From Pseudomonas sp. DG56-2 (GTDB taxonomy: Bacteria; Pseudomonadota; Gammaproteobacteria; Pseudomonadales; Pseudomonadaceae): 64,000 nt of DNA. Both the position numbers and the translations under genes were made by a program. The notes beneath the pieces were generated by a model. That model worked only from the letters and a program-made list of their open reading frames with translations, searched no databases and was not told the origin of the DNA. Where the stretch lies: NCBI RefSeq assembly GCF_004803755.1, contig NZ_CP032311.1:2310501-2374500 (forward strand), in the 5' to 3' direction. This document shows, piece after piece, positions 52,671 through 62,210 of this stretch; position 1 is the stretch's first letter, and each line of letters opens with the position of its first letter.

Positions 52671-53549
52671 CAGGTTGGCCATAAGCTGGCGCAGGTGATC
52701 CTTACCGGCCTGGTTAAGGGCGAACACCGGACGACGAGGTTCGCCTACTGGCAAACCGTCGATGGCCAACCCGGCTTTGACGGTGGCAGGCAGGCCGGCC
52801 TTGAGGATGAAGTCCAGCAGCGGCAATTGACGGTAGAACACCGTTTTGGCGGTTTCCAGGTCGTTGGCCACCACCGCTTTGTACAGCGACTGGTTGAGTT
52901 CGGGAATCAGGTTGGCCGCCGCTGTACACCAGCCGCTGGCACCGGCAATGAATGCTTCCAGGGCCATAGGGTTGCAACCGTTGTAGAACGGCACTTTACC
53001 TTCACCGAGCAATTGCAGCTTGTGCATACGCTGAATGTCGCCGGTACTCTCCTTGACCATGGTTACATTCTCGACCTCCCGCACGATGCGCAAGATCAGC
53101 TCAACCGACATGTCGGTACCGCTGGTGGCAGGGTTGTTGTAGAGCATGATTGGAATGTTGATGCTGGCACCGATGGCCTGATAGTGCGCGAAGATCTCCG
53201 CCTCGCTGAGTTTCCAGTAGGCCGTTGGCAAGACCATGACCGCATCGGCGCCATGAGCCTGGGCGAAGCGCGCACGGCGGATGGCGCCAGCGGTGGTGAG
53301 GTCGGAGACGCTGACAATGGTCGGCACTCTGCCGGCAATGTGCGCAAGGCTGAATTCGGTGGCCTGGTCCCATTCCTGATCGCTCAGGTAGGCGCCTTCA
53401 CCGGTGCTGCCCAGGGGCGCGATGGCATGCACGCCACCTGCGATCAAGCGATCGATGGACAGCCCCAGGGCCGCGAGGTCAAGGTGCTGACCGTCGCTGG
53501 TGAAAGGCGTAATGGTGTAGCCGATAATGCCGTGGAATTGAGTAGTCAT
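52647..53549 (-). CDS. DapA/NAL-superfamily lyase
   Basis: A 300-residue class I aldolase of the dihydrodipicolinate synthase family. It has the motif LGSTGEGAYLSDQEW, the Tyr in MLYNNPATSG, and the Schiff-base Lys in TMVKESTGD. The context (a class II aldolase 37 bases upstream, both under an XRE-cupin regulator) argues for a catabolic keto-acid lyase, not lysine synthesis. The substrate is unknown. RBS GGAG. Confidence 0.87.
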   Translation of the reverse strand: MTTQFHGIIGYTITPFTSDGQHLDLAALGLSIDRLIAGGVHAIAPLGSTGEGAYLSDQEWDQATEFSLAHIAGRVPTIVSVSDLTTAGAIRRARFAQAHGADAVMVLPTAYWKLSEAEIFAHYQAIGASINIPIMLYNNPATSGTDMSVELILRIVREVENVTMVKESTGDIQRMHKLQLLGEGKVPFYNGCNPMALEAFIAGASGWCTAAANLIPELNQSLYKAVVANDLETAKTVFYRQLPLLDFILKAGLPATVKAGLAIDGLPVGEPRRPVFALNQAGKDHLRQLMANLLTPDRHA

Positions 53550-53586
53550 GAACAGTGCTCCGCAAGAAAGGCAAAAGGACAAGCAA

Positions 53587-54369
53587 TCAGCTCAGGCAGT
53601 CGGCATGTGCCCGCAGGCACTGCCGCGCATAATAGTTAAAGGCTGCGCTGTGGCGTTTCGGGCGTGAGATCCAGTCATGGGCTTCACGGCCCAGGGCTGG
53701 CTCGATGGGTTTGACTTCACCAGCGGCCATCGCCAGCAATTGCAGCTTGGCCGCACGCTCGATCAACTGGGCGATGACACAAGCTTCCTCGATACTTGCC
53801 CCGGTCGATAATTGACCGTGGTGCGAAAGCACAATGGCGCGCTTGTCACCCAGTGCGGCGCTGATGATTTCACCTTCCTCGTTACCCACCGGCACCCCGG
53901 GCCAGGCCTGAAGAAAAGCGCAGTCTTCGTAGAGCGGGCACAGATCCATGTGCGAAACCTGCAGCGGCACCTCGAGCATCGATAAGGCAGCCACATGAGT
54001 GGGGTGGGTGTGAATGATGCAGTTCACATCGGGGCGCGCGCGGTACACCCAGCTGTGAAAGCGGTTGGCCGGGTTAGGCATCCCGTGGCCTTCGAGTACT
54101 TCCAGGTCTTCATTGACCAGCAGCAAGTTGCTGGCGGTGATCTCGTCGAAGCCGAGTCCCAGTTGCTGGGTGTAGAACGTGCCAGGCTGTGGTCCGCGGG
54201 TGCTGATTTGCCCGGCCAGGCCCGAGTCATGACCGTTGTCGAAGAGAATTCGACACGTCAGGGCCAGCTTTTCCCGTGCAGTCCACGTATTATCGGCAAG
54301 CGAGCCTTGCATCTGTGTAAGGGCCTGCTTTATCAGCTGGTCCTTGGGCAGTGCCAAAGTCTTGGCCAT
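53587..54369 (-). CDS. Class II aldolase/adducin-family protein
   Basis: A 260-residue metal-dependent aldolase-like enzyme. The zinc ligands are in CIIHTHPTHVAALS and VLSHHGQLSTGAS, with SGLAGQISTR near the N-terminus. Relatives act on phosphorylated or carboxylated sugars and on hydroxy acids. It is first gene of the two-gene catabolic unit and divergent from the XRE-cupin regulator. Confidence 0.87.
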   Translation of the reverse strand: MAKTLALPKDQLIKQALTQMQGSLADNTWTAREKLALTCRILFDNGHDSGLAGQISTRGPQPGTFYTQQLGLGFDEITASNLLLVNEDLEVLEGHGMPNPANRFHSWVYRARPDVNCIIHTHPTHVAALSMLEVPLQVSHMDLCPLYEDCAFLQAWPGVPVGNEEGEIISAALGDKRAIVLSHHGQLSTGASIEEACVIAQLIERAAKLQLLAMAAGEVKPIEPALGREAHDWISRPKRHSAAFNYYARQCLRAHADCLS

Positions 54370-54467
54370 AGGGATATCCTCGATGGTGTAGAGAAAATGT
54401 CAGGCTGGCCCGCCCCGGCTACTTGGAAGGTGAAGGGGCGGTTAAGTGCATGACACAAAAAAGGATA

Positions 54468-54486
54468 AATGACACAATGTGTCATT
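54468..54486. promoter_or_regulatory. Perfect 19-bp operator palindrome
   Basis: AATGACACA-A-TGTGTCATT is a perfect palindrome between the divergent aldolase and XRE-cupin genes. An extra TGACACA lies at 54451-54457, 19 bp from the matching half. It is the likely binding site of the XRE-cupin regulator. Confidence 0.6.
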
Positions 54487-54529
54487 AGCAAGTAAAAGCT
54501 TGCCCGTGGCATTGGGAAAATTGCAGCGC

Positions 54530-55072
54530 ATGTCTATCCGATTGAAATTGTTGAGAAAAAAATTGGGAATTACCTTGGAGGTGTTGGCCGAAAAGTCCGG
54601 CATGACCAAGAGCTATTTGTCCAAGGTTGAGCGTGGCCTGAATACGCCCTCCATTGCCGCAGCCTTGAAGTTGGCGCGGGCGCTGAGTGTCAATGTCGAA
54701 GAATTGTTTGCCGAAGATTCGCCTGGGCAGGCGCGTTTCAGCCTGGTTCGTAGCGGCGAGCGTCAAGCGCTGTCAGGAAGTGCCCAGGGGCCAGGTTACG
54801 CAGTGCTGGCCAACCATATTGGTAGCCGCAGTTTGCTGCCTTTCATCATCAGCCCGCCGTCTGATTTCAGCGATTCCACCTTCAAGGAGCACCTTGGGGA
54901 AGAATTCCTGTTTGTTCACGAAGGCCAGGTTGAAGTGGATTTCATGAGCGAGCGGGTCATCCTCGAACGTGGTGACGCGCTTTATTTCAATGCCCAGACA
55001 CCGCATCGGCTGCGCTCGCTAGGCGAGGTACAGGCACAGTTGCTGGTGGTTGTGCATGACGCTGAAGGTTGA
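54530..55072 (+). CDS. XRE-family regulator with cupin domain
   Basis: A 180-residue regulator with an N-terminal XRE HTH (LRKKLGITLEVLAEKSGMTKSYLSKVERG) and C-terminal cupin (EEFLFVHEGQVEVDFMSERVILERGDALYFNAQTPHRL). The ATG at 54530 gives the usual length; an in-frame GTG at 54479 lies inside the operator and is unlikely. It probably represses or activates the divergent aldolase/dapA unit on binding a small ligand. It is followed by an AraC gene 5 bases later. Confidence 0.88.
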   Translation: MSIRLKLLRKKLGITLEVLAEKSGMTKSYLSKVERGLNTPSIAAALKLARALSVNVEELFAEDSPGQARFSLVRSGERQALSGSAQGPGYAVLANHIGSRSLLPFIISPPSDFSDSTFKEHLGEEFLFVHEGQVEVDFMSERVILERGDALYFNAQTPHRLRSLGEVQAQLLVVVHDAEG

Positions 55073-55077
55073 TACCG

Positions 55078-55866
55078 ATGGGCAGTCATTCGCGATTCTG
55101 GCGTGACCCGGCGCTGCCATTCATCGAAGCGCGCAGCGTCGATGATGGGCGCAAAGTCTGCTATGCGCCGCATTCCCACCAGAGCTTTTCCATCGGCGCG
55201 ATCACCCGTGGCCGCAGCACCTATGTGAACGGTGACGGCCGTCAGCAGGTAGCTGAAGGCACCGTTGTACTGATGAACCCCGGAGCAGTACACGCGTGCA
55301 ACCCGATTGATGGTGAGCCATGGTCCTACCTCATGCTGTACGTGGACCTGCCATGGTTGCAGGCATTGGGCTTCCAGCCGTTGGAAGTGTCTAGCAGTGA
55401 CTCGCCACGGCTGTTCCAGAACCTCTGCGAACTTCACGCGCTGTTGGAAGACGAACAAGTAAGCAGCACCAGCAAGCTTGCGGCCTTGCGTATTTTCTTC
55501 AGTGAGTTGATCGAGCGGTTGCCTTGCGGGCATCGTGCTGATCATCAGGTCAACAAGCGCTTGCTGGCGGCTGCAGCCTTCGTTCGCGAACATTGCACTG
55601 AGCCGCTTCGACTGCAGGACATCGGTGATGCCGTCGGCCTGTCCAGCTCGTACTTGATTCGGGCGTTCAAGCAACACTTTGGCTTGACGCCACACGGTTA
55701 CCTGCTCGATCAGCGGGTCCAGTATGCCCGGGCACGGTTACGCTGCGGCGCCGTCATTGCTGAAGTAGCCCTGGAAGCCGGCTTTGCCGATCAGGCACAC
55801 CTGCAACGGGCCTTCAAGCGCCACCTGGCGGCAACGCCCGGTCACTACCGATCAGCCCACCAGTAG
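55078..55866 (+). CDS. AraC-family regulator with cupin N-terminus
   Basis: A 262-residue regulator. The N-terminal AraC-binding cupin has YAPHSHQSFSIGAITRGRSTY and VLMNPGAVHACNP. The C-terminal HTH pair is about 160-260 (RLQDIGDAVGLSSSYLIRAFKQHFGLTPHGYL; AEVALEAGFADQAHLQRAFKRH). It converges with a LysE exporter gene, a pair often found together, and overlaps it by 15 bases. It also follows the XRE-cupin gene closely. Confidence 0.9.
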   Translation: MGSHSRFWRDPALPFIEARSVDDGRKVCYAPHSHQSFSIGAITRGRSTYVNGDGRQQVAEGTVVLMNPGAVHACNPIDGEPWSYLMLYVDLPWLQALGFQPLEVSSSDSPRLFQNLCELHALLEDEQVSSTSKLAALRIFFSELIERLPCGHRADHQVNKRLLAAAAFVREHCTEPLRLQDIGDAVGLSSSYLIRAFKQHFGLTPHGYLLDQRVQYARARLRCGAVIAEVALEAGFADQAHLQRAFKRHLAATPGHYRSAHQ

Positions 55867-56439
55867 ATACACGGCACTGGCCAGCAACAGCGCTGCCAGC
55901 ACGCGGTTGAACACGCGTACCCTGCCTGGATTGCCCAGGTACTGGCTGATTACACTTCCAGCCCAGGCCCAACTGGCAATGGATGCGTAGCAAATTGCAA
56001 AGTAGATCCCGGTGAACTGCCAGAGCAGGCCGGTTTCGCCTTCGCCGACAAACGCCCCGACACCCGCTACACAGGCCAGCCAGGCCTTGGGATTGAGCCA
56101 TTGCAAGGTGGCGCCGGCGAGCATCGAAGGTGCCGCAGCTGCGTCACTGTCGGCCAACTCGCCACGGTCGCTGGCCAGTTTCCAGGCCATGTACAGCAAA
56201 AACACTACGCCGCCTGCATGCAGCACCTGGGTCAACGCTGGCCAGTGGCGCAGCAACTGATGCAGGCCCAGGCCAATCAGCAACAGCAGCAGGCTGAACC
56301 CCAGGGTGGCCCCGGTGACATGTCGCAGACTGGCGCGTAAACCATGGCGGGCGCCACTGCCTAGGGCGACAATGTTGACCGGGCCAGGGGAGATGGAGGA
56401 GGCCAGCGCAAAAGCGGCCATGGATAGCATCAGGCTCAT
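55852..56439 (-). CDS. LysE/RhtB-family amino-acid exporter
   Basis: A 195-residue membrane exporter with five to six helices. The family motif SISPGPVNIVALGSGARHG is near the N-terminus, with QWLNPKAWLACVAGVGAF in the middle. The ATG at 56439 follows GGAAGA. It is convergent with an AraC regulator, which may control it. The substrate is not predictable. Confidence 0.88.
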   Translation of the reverse strand: MSLMLSMAAFALASSISPGPVNIVALGSGARHGLRASLRHVTGATLGFSLLLLLIGLGLHQLLRHWPALTQVLHAGGVVFLLYMAWKLASDRGELADSDAAAAPSMLAGATLQWLNPKAWLACVAGVGAFVGEGETGLLWQFTGIYFAICYASIASWAWAGSVISQYLGNPGRVRVFNRVLAALLLASAVYLLVG

Positions 56440-56727
56440 TAGTGTGTCTTCCGCAAATAAGGTCGACGCAGTGTGCAGGCTTGGTCGTCGCGGATATTGA
56501 AGAAAACTACCCTCGTGGAGGCATCGATGATGCGCGCGGGAAAGTTTTACAGAATTTGAAATAGTTTTGCACTGTGAGAAAACCCTGCTGGAATTGTAGG
56601 ATCTCCTCCCCAATTGATATCAGGTTGTTATGACTTCGTTTTCGGAGCCCCCCAGTACCTGGCCATCTCGGCCATCCTTCCGTCCTTGTGACGTTTCTTC
56701 CCTGTTCACCTCGATGAGTACCTACCC

Positions 56728-58299
56728 ATGGAATGGCTAGCCGACCCCACGGCCTGGCTGGGCCTTGCCACGCTGATTGTGCTGGAACTGGTACTGGGTA
56801 TCGACAACCTGGTGTTCATTGCCATCCTTGCCGACAAGCTGCCACCGCATCAGCGCGACCGTGCGCGGGTCATTGGCCTGTCGCTGGCGTTGATCATGCG
56901 CCTGGGCCTGCTGGCCAGTATTTCCTGGATGGTAACCCTGACCGCGCCGCTGTTCGAGGTGTTCGACAAGAGCTTCTCGGGCCGTGACCTGATCATGCTC
57001 TTCGGTGGTGTGTTCCTGTTGTTCAAGGCCACCATGGAGTTGCATGAGCGTCTCGAAGGTCATGTGGCGCAGAGCAATGGCAGTACACGTCACTCTGCTT
57101 TCTGGCCGATCGTGGCGCAGATTGTGGTGCTGGACGCGGTGTTCTCGCTGGACGCTGTGATCACTGCCGTGGGCATGGTTGAACACTTGTCGATCATGAT
57201 GATCGCGGTGATCTTCTCCATTGGTATCATGATCGTCGCCAGCAAGCCGTTGACGCGCTTTGTCAACAGTCACCCGACCGTGATCATGCTGTGTTTGGGC
57301 TTTCTGATGATGATCGGCTTCAGCCTTACCGCTGAAGGCCTGGGCTTCCACATTCCTAAGGGCTACTTGTACGCGGCGATCGGTTTCTCGATTGCGGTGG
57401 AGGTGTTCAACCAGTTGGCTCGTGCTGGTCGCAAGCGCAGCCTGCAGCGACACCAGCCGCTGCGTGAGCGCACAGCCCATGCTGTGCTGCGCTTGTTGGG
57501 CGGGCGGCGCGTCGAGGCGGACGAAGTGGGTGAGGATATCGCCGATCTGGTCGGCGACGGTGAAGAGCACGTGCTGTTCGATCGTCGCGAGCGGGTCATG
57601 ATCAGCGGTGTACTGAACCTTGCCGAGCGTCCGATCAAGACCGTGATGACCGTGCGGGCCGAGGTCGATACGGTTGATCTGGCGCAATCGGCCGAGGAGA
57701 TTCGCAAAGCGCTGATGCATTCGTCCTACTCGCGCCTGCCGCTGATTCGCGACGGCCGCATAGATGAACCGCTGGGCTTTGTGCACAAGAAGGAACTGCT
57801 CAAGGAACTGCTGGCCGGTAACGAGCCCGATCTGGAGAGCCTGGTGCGTGCTCCGTTGAACCTGCTGGAAAGCTTCAGCATTCTCAACGCCTTGGAGCAG
57901 ATGCGCAGCAAGTCGACCCATATTGCGTTCGTGGTCAATGAATTCGGTGACTTCACCGGCATCCTGACCATGACCGATATCCTTGAGTCGATCGCCGGTG
58001 AGTTGCCCGATGCCAGCGAGGTGGAGGGACCTGGAATTGTCGAGGACGGGCAGGGCTTTGTCGTCAGTGGCGCCTTGAACCTCAGTCAGATCCAGGCGCG
58101 CACCGGTTTCGTTGCCAAACCCACCGAGGACTACCAGACCCTTGCGGGCTTGGTGATGAGTCTGTTGGACCGTTTGCCTGTGGTAGGCGACCGCCTGGAG
58201 TGGAACGGCTGGCAGATGACCGTTGTTGCGGTTGAGGAACGCCGGGTTCGCGAGGTGCGCCTCACGCCGAACGACGCTGCTGGCGCAGCAAGTGCTTGA
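56728..58299 (+). CDS. TerC-family membrane protein with CBS pair and CorC/HlyC domain
   Basis: A 523-residue protein. Residues 1-240 form the seven-helix TerC domain with the acidic motifs [12 protein letters not shown] and [19 protein letters not shown] domains are about 305-430 ([39 protein letters not shown]) and a CorC/HlyC transporter-associated domain is about 445-515. Relatives (YoaE, YegH) are linked to metal, often manganese, efflux. The 3' end overlaps rarD on the other strand by 38 bases. Confidence 0.88.
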   Translation: MEWLADPTAWLGLATLIVLELVLGIDNLVFIAILADKLPPHQRDRARVIGLSLALIMRLGLLASISWMVTLTAPLFEVFDKSFSGRDLIMLFGGVFLLFKATMELHERLEGHVAQSNGSTRHSAFWPIVAQIVVLDAVFSLDAVITAVGMVEHLSIMMIAVIFSIGIMIVASKPLTRFVNSHPTVIMLCLGFLMMIGFSLTAEGLGFHIPKGYLYAAIGFSIAVEVFNQLARAGRKRSLQRHQPLRERTAHAVLRLLGGRRVEADEVGEDIADLVGDGEEHVLFDRRERVMISGVLNLAERPIKTVMTVRAEVDTVDLAQSAEEIRKALMHSSYSRLPLIRDGRIDEPLGFVHKKELLKELLAGNEPDLESLVRAPLNLLESFSILNALEQMRSKSTHIAFVVNEFGDFTGILTMTDILESIAGELPDASEVEGPGIVEDGQGFVVSGALNLSQIQARTGFVAKPTEDYQTLAGLVMSLLDRLPVVGDRLEWNGWQMTVVAVEERRVREVRLTPNDAAGAASA

Positions 58300-59149
58300 T
58301 GCCTTCAAGGATCAGCACCAGCACCGCCAGCCAGATCGGCAGGTAAGTCAGCCACTGGTCGGGACCGATGGTCTCGCCCAGTAGCAACGCCACAGCGACC
58401 AGCAACACCGGCTCGACATAACTGAGCAAGCCGAACAAGCTGAACGCCAGCATTCGGCTTGCCAGTACGTAGCAGATCAGCGCCATCGCACTGATCACTC
58501 CCAAGAGCGGAATCAGCCAATACAATCCAGGGTGCTCGATCAGGTCCCGGGCACTCAGCGGGCCTTGGACGACGAAGTACAGTGCCGCTGGCAGTAGTAG
58601 AAACATGTCCGCCCAGAGGCCACCCAGATGGTCGGTACGGCATTTGCGCCGCAAGACGAAATACAACGGGTAGCCGATGGCGACCAACAGGGTTTCCCAA
58701 GCGAAACTACCATGCTGGTACAGTTCGTGACCCACCCCGGTTGCAGCGCATGCCACGGCCAGTTTTTGCAGGCGCGACAGGCGCTCGCCGTAGACCACTC
58801 GACCGGTCAGGACCATGGTCAGCGGCAAGAGGAAATACCCCAGCGACACTTCCAGGCTACGCCCGTGCAGCGGTGCCCAGAGAAACAGCCACAGCTGCAC
58901 CCCCACCAACGCTGACGTACCTATTTGCCCCAGTAACAGCAGCGGTTTTTCCCGCATGCGCTTGAGCAGCCCGGTCACCAGTTGCCAGTCTTTGCTCAAC
59001 AGCAGGAACAGGGTCAGGCAGGGAAGGGTCAGCAATGTGCGCCAGCCAAAGACTTCTTCACCGTCAAGCGGCGTCAGCAGGGATGTGTAGAAATACATCA
59101 CGGCGAACAAACAAGACGCCATGACTGATGAAACGATGCCTTTGAACAC
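58262..59149 (-). CDS. rarD: RarD-type EamA permease
   Basis: A 295-residue transporter with ten helices and two EamA repeats. It opens [39 protein letters not shown] is typical of the RarD (chloramphenicol-sensitive) group. The physiological substrate is unknown. It is the only gene in its unit. Confidence 0.85.
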   Translation of the reverse strand: MFKGIVSSVMASCLFAVMYFYTSLLTPLDGEEVFGWRTLLTLPCLTLFLLLSKDWQLVTGLLKRMREKPLLLLGQIGTSALVGVQLWLFLWAPLHGRSLEVSLGYFLLPLTMVLTGRVVYGERLSRLQKLAVACAATGVGHELYQHGSFAWETLLVAIGYPLYFVLRRKCRTDHLGGLWADMFLLLPAALYFVVQGPLSARDLIEHPGLYWLIPLLGVISAMALICYVLASRMLAFSLFGLLSYVEPVLLVAVALLLGETIGPDQWLTYLPIWLAVLVLILEGIKHLLRQQRRSA

Positions 59150-59181
59150 GAGGGCCTCTGAAGTAGGAAAAAGAAAGGCGC

Positions 59182-60762
59182 TTAACTATCCAGCGTCAGC
59201 GTCCGGTTGTCCGTGACTGACCCCAGGTCTTGTGCCTGCAAGGCCTGGATGAACGCCTCGGCCGACATGGGTCGGGCAAACAGGTAGCCTTGCTGGAAGT
59301 CGACGTTGTGCCGGGCCAGGTAGTCACGTTGCGCTTCGGTCTCAACGCCCTCAGCAACAATCCCCAGGCCCAGTTTGCTCGAGAGCTCAATGATACTGTC
59401 GAGGATATGCAGCGACAGCGCATCGCCGCCGATCATGGCCACAAAGCTCTGGTCGATCTTCAGGTAGTCAACCTGGAACTGACGCAAATAGGCCAGGCTG
59501 GATTGACCGGTGCCAAAGTCATCCACCGCGATCATTACTCCCAGGTCGTGAAGCCCGGCGAACAAGGCATGGGTGACGTCGCTTGGGGCAACCAGCTTGC
59601 GTTCTGTCAGTTCCAGGGTCAGGCGCACCCGATCGTTGGGAAACGCCGCAAGGAACTGACGGCAATCGTCCAGCAGCGCCATGTCCTGGCAATGGTCGGC
59701 GGTGATGTTGATACCAATGTGAAAGCCGTCCTCCATGAGTTCAGCATGCGGCGCCAGCAGTTGGGCCGTGCGCTGGAACAGTTGACGAGTCATGGGCACG
59801 ATCTGCCCGCTGTGTTCTGCATAGGGAATGAACAGGTCCGGACGCACCAGGCCTTCATGAGGGTGCTGCCAGCGCATCAGTACCTCGACACCGGCCCAGC
59901 GGTAGTCGCCGCTGCGCACCACCGGCTGAAAGAAAGGCACGAACTCATTGGCTTCAATGGCGCGTTGCAATTCGGCACGAGGCGAACTGGCCCGGCGCAG
60001 TTGCCAGTAACAGGTTGCACCGGCTATGGCGCCGAGTATTACCAGCAGCAGGAACATGGCCAGGTACTCGCTGCGCATCTGTCGAGCAACCTTGCCCTCG
60101 CTGAATCCGCTATGAATAGAGAAGGGGTAGCGCGTTGAGACAAACTCGGTGGCTGCGACCTCTGGCTGTGGAACGACGCCGGACTGAACCTTTCCAGCGC
60201 GGTCCAGCCAGTGTTGGCCGACTTGCAGAATGAGGTAGTTGTCATTGCCAAGCAGATAAAGCGCCCCGATCAGATGATCACCATCGACGGTAACAACAGC
60301 TGCCCGCTCGCCTTCAGTCATGCGGTACACCAGTAGGGGGTGTCCAGGGGTTACCGAGTTTCCGTCCATCAGCCAGAGTTTGCCGGCTACGTAGTCGCTG
60401 GGGTCGACCCGTTCACTGTGAGGGCCGAACAGTGAACTGCAGTACAGTTCACCGCGGTATTCAAGGTTGGTGGAGCGAACAAAGGCGCGCCGGGTTACCT
60501 GGTCGCGCAGGGCGAGCTTCTCATTGACGCAAGGTTGCCCCGCCAATGGCAGCAGGTCGTTAGCGGCCTTGGCTAGATTATCGAGAATGCGCTCTATCTG
60601 ATTGCCGACTCGTTGCGCCGTGGCTTGGCTATGGTTGTGCAGTTCCCGCTCGGATTGCCACTGCATGATTAATAGGCCGCAGAGGACAGGCATCAACCCC
60701 ACCAGCCATGGCAGCACATGGCGCCAGAAGCGTAGGGGGTGATGTTTTACCGAAAAGGGCAT
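59182..60762 (-). CDS. CSS-motif sensor EAL phosphodiesterase
   Basis: A 526-residue c-di-GMP phosphodiesterase. TM about 15-33, a periplasmic CSS sensor with Cys in GQPCVN and in LYCSSLFG, TM about 240-258, and an EAL domain about 265-510. The catalytic residues look intact: EVLMRW, NITADH, ELTERK, DDFGTGQSSLAYL, DYLKIDQSF, EGVETE. CSS cysteines in E. coli are controlled by periplasmic disulfide chemistry. The gene is single, with a related CSS gene at 62211-63017. Confidence 0.92.
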   Translation of the reverse strand: MPFSVKHHPLRFWRHVLPWLVGLMPVLCGLLIMQWQSERELHNHSQATAQRVGNQIERILDNLAKAANDLLPLAGQPCVNEKLALRDQVTRRAFVRSTNLEYRGELYCSSLFGPHSERVDPSDYVAGKLWLMDGNSVTPGHPLLVYRMTEGERAAVVTVDGDHLIGALYLLGNDNYLILQVGQHWLDRAGKVQSGVVPQPEVAATEFVSTRYPFSIHSGFSEGKVARQMRSEYLAMFLLLVILGAIAGATCYWQLRRASSPRAELQRAIEANEFVPFFQPVVRSGDYRWAGVEVLMRWQHPHEGLVRPDLFIPYAEHSGQIVPMTRQLFQRTAQLLAPHAELMEDGFHIGINITADHCQDMALLDDCRQFLAAFPNDRVRLTLELTERKLVAPSDVTHALFAGLHDLGVMIAVDDFGTGQSSLAYLRQFQVDYLKIDQSFVAMIGGDALSLHILDSIIELSSKLGLGIVAEGVETEAQRDYLARHNVDFQQGYLFARPMSAEAFIQALQAQDLGSVTDNRTLTLDS

Positions 60763-61081
60763 GGCGACTAACCTTAAAAGATGGAGCTGTGCAGAGGATA
60801 GCCGTCCGTCGGCGCTTCGTGTGCCTGGATGTTTAAGTTAAAGTGCGACAAATTTGATTACGCACTGTAGAATCTCCTTACGCATACAATAATAAGATTT
60901 CTCATCATCGAGGAATCAGCCCGCCGAGAATGGGTCCATATGAAGTGTCATGGGTTCAAGCTGATTTATGGTGACTACCTCGCACGCAGTGTGAGGGGTG
61001 TCTCCTGCGCGCCGCCATCATCGCTCCACATCGATAGCAAGCAATCACCGTTTTTAGCGCTTTGATGATGAGGTAATGAGC
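60763..61081. other. Intergenic region between CSS-EAL gene and hpd
   Basis: No gene is seen. The only structure noted is a spaced inverted repeat AGTGCG-N13-CGCACT (60842-60866), possibly an operator. No recognisable regulator box or clear sigma-70 promoter was found by eye. Confidence 0.35.
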
Positions 61082-62158
61082 ATGGCCGACATTTTTGAAA
61101 ACCCGATGGGCCTGATGGGCTTCGAGTTCATTGAGTTCGCATCGCCGGCACCGGGTGTGCTGGAGCCGATTTTCCAGATCATGGGTTTCACCAAGGTGGC
61201 AAGCCACCGCTCCAAGGATGTACACCTGTACCGTCAGGGCGACATCAATCTTATCCTGAACAACGAACCGAAAAGCATCGCGTCCTACTTCGCTGCCGAG
61301 CACGGTCCTTCCGTTTGCGGTATGGCGTTCCGTGTCCGCAATGCCCACGAAGCCTACGCCCGCGCCCTGGAGCTGGGGGCTCAGCCGGTGGAAATCGAAA
61401 CCGGTCCGATGGAGCTTCGTTTGCCTGCAATCAAGGGTATCGGTGGCGCGCCGCTGTACCTGATCGACCGATTTGAAGAAGGCAGCTCGATTTATGACAT
61501 CGACTTCAACTTCATCGAAGGTGTCGACCGCCATCCGGTAGGCGCTGGCCTGAAGATCATCGACCACCTGACCCACAACGTTTATCGCGGCCGCATGGCC
61601 TATTGGGCGGCGTTCTACGAGAAGCTGTTCAATTTCCGTGAAATTCGTTACTTCGACATCAAGGGCGAGTACACCGGTCTGACCTCCAAGGCCATGACCG
61701 CGCCAGATGGCATGATCCGCATTCCCTTGAACGAGGAATCGTCCAAGGGGGCCGGTCAGATCGAGGAGTTCCTGATGCAGTTCAATGGCGAGGGCATTCA
61801 GCATGTGGCCTTCCTGACCGACGATCTGCTGCAGAGCTGGGATGCGCTGAAAAAGCTGGGCATGCGCTTCATGACTGCTCCGCCGCAAACCTACTACGAA
61901 ATGCTCGAAGGGCGTTTGCCAGGTCACGGCGAGCCGGTGGACCAATTGCAGGCGCGGGGAATTCTGCTCGATGGTTCTTCACAACCTGACGACAAACGTC
62001 TGCTGTTGCAGATTTTCTCCGAAACCTTGATGGGCCCGGTGTTTTTCGAGTTCATCCAGCGCAAGGGCGATGACGGCTTCGGTGAAGGCAACTTCAAGGC
62101 ATTGTTCGAGTCCATCGAGCGCGACCAGGTGCGTCGTGGCGTGCTGAACGCCGAGTAA
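61082..62158 (+). CDS. hpd: 4-hydroxyphenylpyruvate dioxygenase
   Basis: A 358-residue Fe(II) enzyme that converts 4-hydroxyphenylpyruvate to homogentisate in tyrosine degradation. Iron ligands are in IIDHLTHNV (His), [11 protein letters not shown] (His) and [27 protein letters not shown] (Glu), in the two-barrel vicinal-oxygen-chelate fold. The start is ATG at 61082 because GAGG is 8 bases upstream; the ATG at 61076 is too close to it. hmgA and the rest of the pathway are not in the window. Confidence 0.97.
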   Translation: MADIFENPMGLMGFEFIEFASPAPGVLEPIFQIMGFTKVASHRSKDVHLYRQGDINLILNNEPKSIASYFAAEHGPSVCGMAFRVRNAHEAYARALELGAQPVEIETGPMELRLPAIKGIGGAPLYLIDRFEEGSSIYDIDFNFIEGVDRHPVGAGLKIIDHLTHNVYRGRMAYWAAFYEKLFNFREIRYFDIKGEYTGLTSKAMTAPDGMIRIPLNEESSKGAGQIEEFLMQFNGEGIQHVAFLTDDLLQSWDALKKLGMRFMTAPPQTYYEMLEGRLPGHGEPVDQLQARGILLDGSSQPDDKRLLLQIFSETLMGPVFFEFIQRKGDDGFGEGNFKALFESIERDQVRRGVLNAE

Positions 62159-62171
62159 TCCGCTGCAAGTA

Positions 62172-62207
62172 AAAAAGGCCATTGAGCAGGTGTTCAATGG
62201 CCTTTTT
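62172..62207. terminator. Bidirectional terminator after hpd
   Basis: AAAAAGGCCATTGA and TCAATGGCCTTTTT form a 14-bp stem with an 8-base loop and T-runs on both strands. It serves hpd and the convergent CSS gene. Confidence 0.9.
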
Positions 62208-62210
62208 GCG

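Noticed and set aside
56590..56727. yybP-ykoY manganese riboswitch upstream of the TerC-family gene
   Set aside because: This riboswitch class often precedes TerC genes, but I could not find its conserved core or a convincing terminator or SD-masking stem in the 5' region.
56737..58308. Very long open frame antisense to the TerC gene
   Set aside because: High-GC third positions give long antisense frames here and opposite narK2 and narH. The translations are His/Gln/Arg-rich with no domain, and the sense genes are clear family members.
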